Source: Candidatus Propionivibrio dominans
GTDB lineage: Bacteria > Pseudomonadota > Gammaproteobacteria > Burkholderiales > Rhodocyclaceae
Assembly: GCA_016709335.1 (NCBI GenBank)
Contig: JADJNC010000029.1
Location: 1-48,773, forward strand
Length of the DNA: 48,773 nucleotides
Direction of reading: 5' to 3'
The position numbers and the translations under genes are program-made. Shown here one piece after another: positions 44,319 through 48,773 of this stretch. Each line of letters opens with the position of its first letter. Within the stretch, counting starts at the first letter, position 1. The notes under the pieces were generated by a model that was not told the DNA's origin, made no database searches, and saw only the letters and a list, made by a program, of their open reading frames with translations.

Positions 44319-46723
44319 CATTACCCATAAGTGCATCAACTTGTATCCGGCGGCCTGAGAGAAAAGCCCAGGCAGAGGATTTGCAGGACCGCATAGCCGT
44401 GCCACATGAGCTGGTGCCCCGGGGGTGGATCATTGTTGCGGCCAAGATAGCCGCCCAAGCGGGCCACCAGACGCACCGCATCGCCAAGGTTGGCAGGCGA
44501 CTTGATTCTGTTTTGTTTAGCGAAGGCGTTCAGTACCGTGACCTCGATCTCGCTGAGCAGCACCTCGGCGGGAAGTTCCGGGCAGGCCCGCCCCAGCAGC
44601 GTCATGAGCATGATGCGCCAGGCGATGACGAGGTTGATCGCAATGGCGCGTTCGAGTCGCTCGGCGCTGTGGTGTGCGAGATCTTCGATGCGGCAACCGG
44701 TCTTGAGCACCCGATGCCAGTCTTCGATGCGCCAGCGCAGGCAATACCAGCGCAGACAGGCTTGTGCGTCGTCAATCGAGTTGATGGCGCAAGTGGTCAG
44801 CAAGAACCACTCAAGCGGCTTGGTATCCTCGGGTGCTGAAGGCTCCAGGATATGCACCACCCACAGGGTGATCGGCGCCTTTGCCTTCTGGTGTGCTGGC
44901 GGTGGCAACGCGATCTGAACGTAGCGCAATTGCACCTCGGCCGTGCGCTGTTCGGTGGCGGTGCGCGCCTTTTGCTTGCTCTTCTTGGGTCGTGCGCTTT
45001 GTCGCGGCACCACGACTTGAAGGGCGCCTTGCACCGCACTTTGGCGGACAACCTCGAACAGGTTGGCCTCGCCAGACATCACTCGGTCGTGTTTGGCACG
45101 CACCAACAACTCCACCTTGGCGCTCTTGCGCTGCTCGTCAAACAGTTCGAAGAAGTCCGCTTCCCGATCCATCACGCAGATTTGGCGCGTCTGGGGAAGT
45201 TCTTTGCACAGCGAGACGCACTCGCGCAATCCAGCGATCCAGGCAAAGCTCTTTTTTTCCTCGATGGGAATTTCGTGCGAGGGGCGCTGGTCCTGCTCTG
45301 ACTTGGCCGCCGGCGCCGTGAACTGGGCGTTCAACACGCCGATGGGCACGCCCTCGGTGCTCACCACCAGCGTCGAGTGAAGGTGCAGCCCCAAACCTCT
45401 GGCGCCAGTCTGGTTGGCGCCCATCACGCCCAACCCATCGCACTGCGCCAGCTCCGTGTAGTTCAGGTCCGTGCCGTCCTGGATGCACAGTACCGTCGGG
45501 TGCGCCTTCATCCGTTGTACCGTACGCGCACGATGGGGCGCCAGGATCGCCGCTACGCTGACCTGCGAGTCATCGGGCTGGTCGATCAACCGGTAGTAGC
45601 CCTTGACCGCCGCCCAGTCTCCTCGCGCCACGCCAGAGAACGCCTGGCCGGGCATCGTGGCCAGCGTACGCGCGCTTTGCACGAGTCGCTCGCTCAAGCG
45701 CCGATCCCCCAGCTTGGCACCGCCAAACTCCTGCCGTGCCCAGCCATCGCCCTCCATGCCCTCGGCCATCCCCAGGGCATGTGCCACGACGGGTTCGACA
45801 CCGCCCAGGCGCTGTCGGAAATCCGCTTGCAGCGGATACACATAGATGGCTTTGACGCTCTTGGCATGGCTGTGCTCGCGGTCTTGGCGACCGCGTCCCT
45901 TGGTCTTGCCGATCTCGATCCAGTTGGCCGCCTGATAGCTGGTACCCGCAAACCGGTCGGTTTCCACGAAGCTCTCGATGAGCCAGGGACGGTACCCGTA
46001 GTGATCTTCGAAATCCAGATCAATACGCCGCAGCACCATCCCCAGCACGCAGGAGGCCAGATTATGACATCGCACCGAGGCACGGATCAGAAAGCGGCTC
46101 AGGCCCACGATACGGTGCAGCTGCTCGCGCCGTGTCTTGACGTCCCAGCCGATCCATTGGTCCCGATCGGCCAGTTGAATCGCTGCCGCGCTGAACCCCA
46201 GTCCGCCCAGCCAGCCGTGCTCGGAGCCAATCAGATAGCGCATCTGCGCGCCGACCAGCGGCCCGGCTCCCTGGGGGTGCTCGCACAGCATCAGCTCGTT
46301 CCAGATCAGCATCTGCGGCAGCGTGTCGACCTTGATCAAACACAGATCGCGTACTTCACCTGCCCGCTCAGGTACCTCTTGCGGGTCCGGGACCGGCACG
46401 CCAAGACGGCGCGCACTCCGGGCCCCTTTGGCCCCCCGGGGGCTGGCCGCGGGCAACACAACGTGCCCCGAACGTTCCAACTCGCGCAGCGCCTTGATGC
46501 AGCCGCTTCGCTGTACCCGACCCCGTGCATCGTGAAATCCAAAGTGCTGGCACACCGCATCGGCAAACGCCGACCGGTAGGCATAGGCATCCTCATTCAA
46601 CAGCCCACGGATAATCTCGATCGAACTCTGCTCGGACAGGGCGCGCTTGATCTGGTTTTGAACTTCCACGATGCCACGATAAACGCGGCACACAAAATGT
46701 CCAGCGTTATTTGTGGGCAACGG
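44319..46723 (-). mobile_element. IS4-superfamily (Tn5-like) insertion sequence carrying a DruA-like domain
   Basis: About 2.4 kb with imperfect inverted ends: CATTACCCATAAGT at the left (44319) against CGTTGCCCACAAAT read inward from 46723, 10 of 14 identical. It encodes one long, undamaged minus-strand transposase. No target duplication is evident. The right end is seven bases from the carboxylesterase stop and the left end eight bases from the 202-bp repeat, so the boundaries are constrained but approximate. Confidence 0.7.
44336..46669 (-). CDS. IS4/Tn5-type transposase with N-terminal DruA-like (DUF4338) domain
   Basis: The start is taken at GTG 46669 (777 residues); the TTG at 46720 lies inside the terminal repeat. 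The N-terminal third (about residues 100-290) has the DUF4338/DruA pattern: MLIWNELMLCEHPQGAGPLV, MRYLIGSEHGWLGGLGFSAA, DRDQWIGWDVKTRREQLHRI, RCHNLASCVLGM, SYQAANWIEIGKTKGRGRQD and KAIYVYPL. From about residue 310 a Tn5-like transposase follows: EFGGAKLGDRRLSERLVQSA, D398 in CIQDGTDLNYT, D501 in VMDREADFFEL, and the IS4 signature Y642-x2-R645-x3-E649-x6-K656. The DDE triad is complete and the frame intact, so it may be active. DruA is also known from Druantia phage defence; the DruA part here may be a DNA-binding module of the transposon. Confidence 0.85.
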   Translation of the reverse strand: MEVQNQIKRALSEQSSIEIIRGLLNEDAYAYRSAFADAVCQHFGFHDARGRVQRSGCIKALRELERSGHVVLPAASPRGAKGARSARRLGVPVPDPQEVPERAGEVRDLCLIKVDTLPQMLIWNELMLCEHPQGAGPLVGAQMRYLIGSEHGWLGGLGFSAAAIQLADRDQWIGWDVKTRREQLHRIVGLSRFLIRASVRCHNLASCVLGMVLRRIDLDFEDHYGYRPWLIESFVETDRFAGTSYQAANWIEIGKTKGRGRQDREHSHAKSVKAIYVYPLQADFRQRLGGVEPVVAHALGMAEGMEGDGWARQEFGGAKLGDRRLSERLVQSARTLATMPGQAFSGVARGDWAAVKGYYRLIDQPDDSQVSVAAILAPHRARTVQRMKAHPTVLCIQDGTDLNYTELAQCDGLGVMGANQTGARGLGLHLHSTLVVSTEGVPIGVLNAQFTAPAAKSEQDQRPSHEIPIEEKKSFAWIAGLRECVSLCKELPQTRQICVMDREADFFELFDEQRKSAKVELLVRAKHDRVMSGEANLFEVVRQSAVQGALQVVVPRQSARPKKSKQKARTATEQRTAEVQLRYVQIALPPPAHQKAKAPITLWVVHILEPSAPEDTKPLEWFLLTTCAINSIDDAQACLRWYCLRWRIEDWHRVLKTGCRIEDLAHHSAERLERAIAINLVIAWRIMLMTLLGRACPELPAEVLLSEIEVTVLNAFAKQNRIKSPANLGDAVRLVARLGGYLGRNNDPPPGHQLMWHGYAVLQILCLGFSLRPPDTS

Positions 46724-46729
46724 GCAGTG

Positions 46730-47440
46730 CTAGCCAGGGGTAGCGAACACAGCACGGAACCAGGTCTCGATGTCGCGCAACTCTTCCATGCAGACGCCAT
46801 GCTCGGCATGGTAGGTGTGCCACTGCAGCGGGTAGCCCATGGCCTGCAAGCGCTCAGCCGAGCGCTGCCCCAGTGCGCAGGGGATCACCGCATCGCCACG
46901 GCCGTGTGCCATGAATATCGGAACCTCGCGGTTAGCCGCATGCGCTTCGGTCGGCAGCATGTCGGCCAGCGGCAGGTAGGTCGACAGGGCCAGGATGCCG
47001 GCCAGCCGCTGCCTGTGGCGCAAGCCGGCATGCAAGGCAATGGCTCCGCCCTGCGAGAAACCGGCGAGCACAATGTGCTCGTCGGCAATGCCACGCGTAT
47101 TTTCGCGGGCGATCAGGGCCTCGATCTGCAAGGCCGATTCGCGCACGCCCTGCGGGTCTTCACGCCGGTCCGAGAAATCCATCGAGACGATGTCGTACCA
47201 GGCGCGCATCACATAACCGCCGTTGATCGTGACCGGCCGCATCGGCGCATGCGGAAAAACGAAGCGGATGGCCGGCAGGTCAGCCAGATCGAGTTCATCG
47301 ACGATCGGCTCGAAATCGTGTCCATCGGCCCCCAGGCCATGCAACCAGATGACGGCGCAGGCCGGGTGGGCGCCGGTTTCGATTTCGACGGCAGGCAGCA
47401 AGGAGCTGGCGTTTGCAGAAAGGTGTTCGCGGTCGGTCAC
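46730..47440 (-). CDS. Carboxylesterase / phospholipase, alpha-beta hydrolase
   Basis: A 236-residue serine hydrolase of the YpfH/carboxylesterase type. It has the oxyanion segment VIWLHGLGADGHDFEPIVDE, nucleophile Ser in VLAGFSQGGAIALHAGL, Asp in MAHGRGDAVIPCALG and His in YHAEHGVCMEEL. It hydrolyses short acyl esters, probably in the cytoplasm. The stop TAG is immediately beside the IS right end; the C-terminus (ETWFRAVFATPG) looks normal, so at most a few residues were lost. The start ATG is divergent from the lipoprotein gene with 158 bases between. Confidence 0.92.
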   Translation of the reverse strand: MTDREHLSANASSLLPAVEIETGAHPACAVIWLHGLGADGHDFEPIVDELDLADLPAIRFVFPHAPMRPVTINGGYVMRAWYDIVSMDFSDRREDPQGVRESALQIEALIARENTRGIADEHIVLAGFSQGGAIALHAGLRHRQRLAGILALSTYLPLADMLPTEAHAANREVPIFMAHGRGDAVIPCALGQRSAERLQAMGYPLQWHTYHAEHGVCMEELRDIETWFRAVFATPG

Positions 47441-47598
47441 GGCAGGCCTCTTCAGTGGGGTTGACGGGCTCTATTGTAACCAAGCTGCCGTCTCTGGAGC
47501 GTGCCGGCGCAAGCGTTGCAAAACAGATGGTCACGATCTGTGTATCCTATAGGGTGTGCCGTGCTGAACTTTACCCGGCGACAAGCAAGGATAATTTT

Positions 47599-47937
47599 AT
47601 GCAATTCCGAAAATTCAAGTTTCTGGTCAGCGTAGTGGCCCTTGCGCTGGCCTTGATCGGCTGCTCACCCACACCGGAAACGGTTGGCGAGATGGCCCGA
47701 ACGTCGATCCAGGATGTGCTTAAGGTCGATCCTCGCTTCCAGGGTACCGGCGTCGAGGTCGTTCGGGTTCAGCTTGCTGTGGACGGCGACAAGCAATACA
47801 AAGGGATTGCCAGCATCAGACACAAGGGCGTGGTGCACGAAATTCCGGTGAACGTTGTGGTCGATGGCCTGAGCATCAAATGGAGTACCGCCCCTGACGC
47901 TTTTTCGTTCATTCCGCAAACCAGGCCGCCGCTATAA
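47599..47937 (+). CDS. Small lipoprotein of unknown function
   Basis: ATG 47599 follows AAGG at 47587-47590. The product has 112 residues with a lipoprotein signal (MQFRKFKFLVSVVALALALI then lipobox ALIGC). The mature part (VGEMARTSIQDVLKVDPRFQ, VEVVRVQLAVDGDKQYKGIA, HEIPVNVVVDGLSIKWSTAP) looks like a single small alpha-beta domain that I cannot assign to a named family. It is probably anchored to a membrane. It precedes tRNA-Gln by 190 bases. Confidence 0.75.
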   Translation: MQFRKFKFLVSVVALALALIGCSPTPETVGEMARTSIQDVLKVDPRFQGTGVEVVRVQLAVDGDKQYKGIASIRHKGVVHEIPVNVVVDGLSIKWSTAPDAFSFIPQTRPPL

Positions 47938-48057
47938 GCCTGCGGGCAATTTCAGCCGACAACAAAATGCCGACAATTCGTGCGCTACAGAGCAAGGCCA
48001 GTCTTAAACCCCTTGGCAGCAGTACCCCCGGATTGCCTTGTTGCACCTTGTCACGCC

Positions 48058-48086
48058 CTGTTTTTTCGGAAAAAGCCCTGTATAAT
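48058..48086 (+). promoter_or_regulatory. Promoter of tRNA-Gln
   Basis: A consensus -10 TATAAT lies at 48081-48086, immediately preceded by TG and followed by the GC-rich CCGCGCC discriminator typical of stringently controlled stable-RNA promoters. The -35 is weak (CTGTTT/GTTTTT near 48058). It is about 40 bases upstream of the tRNA. Confidence 0.7.
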
Positions 48087-48125
48087 CCGCGCCTCGCTCG
48101 CTAGGCTCATCAAGCGGGTGACTGC

Positions 48126-48202
48126 TGGAGTCGCCAAGACGGATTTAAGGCACCGGATTTTGATTCCGGCATTCGAAGGTTCGAATCCTTCTTCCCCAGC
48201 CA
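48126..48202 (+). tRNA. tRNA-Gln (anticodon UUG), 5' acceptor strand abnormal
   Basis: The anticodon arm CCGGATTTTGATTCCGG contains TTG; the T-arm is CGAAGGTTCGAATCCTTC and the 3' end TTCCCCAGCCA has an encoded CCA. The 3' acceptor strand TTCCCCA expects TGGGGAA at the 5' end, but the sequence reads TGGAG-TCGCC. At least three of seven pairs are therefore lost, while the D-arm region AAGACGGATTTAAGG is two bases longer than expected. The total is 77 bases. The place (upstream of prs, downstream of ispE) is the normal one for this tRNA. Either the gene is damaged or the sequence contains errors. Confidence 0.75.
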
Positions 48203-48291
48203 TTCGGTTTATTTCGACACGGGCAGGTAGTCCGCCTGCCGCCCGTTTCGTTTTCACACGACGTTTTTTTCAGCGTCACGGGATGCGCGAT

Positions 48292-48773
48292 ATGGCCTAC
48301 GACAGCCTGATGGTATTTACCGGTAACGCCAATCCCAGGTTGGCTGCCGATGTGGTCAAGCGCCTGAACATTTCGCTTGGACGAGCCAATGTCGGGCGCT
48401 TCTCGGACGGCGAAATTACCCGTCGAGATCCAGGAGCACGTGCGCGGCAAGGATGTTTTCATATTGCAATCGACCAGCGCGCCGGCCAATGAAAACCTGA
48501 TGGAGCTGCTGGTGATGGTCGATGCGCTGAAGCGTGCCTCGGCGACCCGTATTACCGCCGCCATCCCGTACTTTGGCTATTCCCGTCAGGATCGCCGCGT
48601 GCGCTCGGCGCGCGTGCCGATTGCCGCCAAACTGGTGGCCGACCTGCTGACCGCTGCCGGCGTACACCGGGTGCTGACCATGGATCTGCACGCCGAGCAG
48701 ATCCAGGGCTTCTTCAATATCCCGGTGGACAACATCTATTCGCTGCCGATCATGCTGGCCGATGTGTGGAAAA
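48292..48773 (+). pseudogene. prs: Ribose-phosphate pyrophosphokinase, partial, one frameshift as given
   Basis: ATG 48292 ([20 protein letters not shown]; an ATG at 48283 would add three residues) reads to GRFSDGEIT, after which the frame turns into nonsense and stops at 48492. One extra C in the CCC near 48420 explains this. In the next frame the family continues [20 protein letters not shown], then [33 protein letters not shown], and [20 protein letters not shown], to the window end. PRPP synthetase is essential, so a single-base sequence error is the likely cause. The enzyme makes phosphoribosyl pyrophosphate from ribose 5-phosphate and ATP. The gene continues outside the window. Confidence 0.88.

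Noticed and set aside
44336..46669. A full Druantia defence island
   Set aside because: Only the DruA-like domain is present, fused to a transposase inside IS ends. No large helicase (DruE) or other Druantia genes are nearby.
45377..47464. 695-codon plus-strand frame across the transposase and esterase
   Set aside because: It is antisense to two motif-complete genes and bridges the IS boundary, so it cannot be one ancestral gene.

Overview
The window looks like a chromosomal segment of a betaproteobacterium, most likely of the Rhodocyclales (Accumulibacter/Dechloromonas-type). This is inferred from gene content and order: ftsY-ftsE-ftsX next to a pair of M16 peptidases, rsmD-coaD-ferredoxin, and mutM / TPR protein / lolB-ispE ... 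tRNA-Gln ... prs. GC is high and many GTCATTCCGG-type palindromes lie between genes. Taxonomy is inference; no rRNA is present.

Region 1 (1-5.5 kb) is a minus-strand block of secreted proteins: an outer-membrane transporter-like protein cut by the window edge, a sulfatase, a HAD-family phosphohydrolase and a second sulfatase. Region 2 (5.6-15.9 kb) mixes signalling and accessory DNA: a stand-alone receiver, a dead IS1634-like element with recognisable ends, a HigBA-type pair whose toxin reading frame is broken twice, a sensor kinase/LuxR regulator pair, a deleted Phd-VapC remnant, a secreted DUF2914 protein, a membrane-anchored DEDDh exonuclease and a DUF4143 ATPase. Region 3 (16-28.5 kb) holds a 202-bp palindromic-ended repeat, cardiolipin synthase, an octahaem TPR cytochrome (one frameshift), a DUF3616 protein, a ClC transporter, a dead ISNCY-type element flanked by an 18-bp direct repeat, a DUF1254/DUF1214 protein, and about 1.7 kb of damaged sequence with G/C homopolymers, an mqsR remnant and a membrane-protein remnant.

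Region 4 (28.5-43.9 kb) is a conserved housekeeping core: ftsX-ftsE-ftsY, divergent from M16 protease-M16 partner-rsmD-coaD-ferredoxin; then a hypothetical PilZ-like protein, a dynamin-like GTPase and mutM, divergent from a TPR protein, lolB, ispE, with ppa convergent. Region 5 (43.9-48.8 kb) is where that core is interrupted: the second copy of the 202-bp repeat (inverted, about 98% identical), an intact-looking IS4/Tn5-type transposase carrying an N-terminal DruA-like (DUF4338) domain, a carboxylesterase, a lipoprotein, then tRNA-Gln(UUG) and the start of prs.

The most interesting items are the DruA-like/transposase fusion, the paired 202-bp element, the Phd-VapC deletion fusion, and several single-base frame breaks (HigB, cytochrome, prs, tRNA-Gln acceptor stem). 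Those breaks could be real decay or assembly error; the essential genes prs and tRNA-Gln make error likely at least at the right end.
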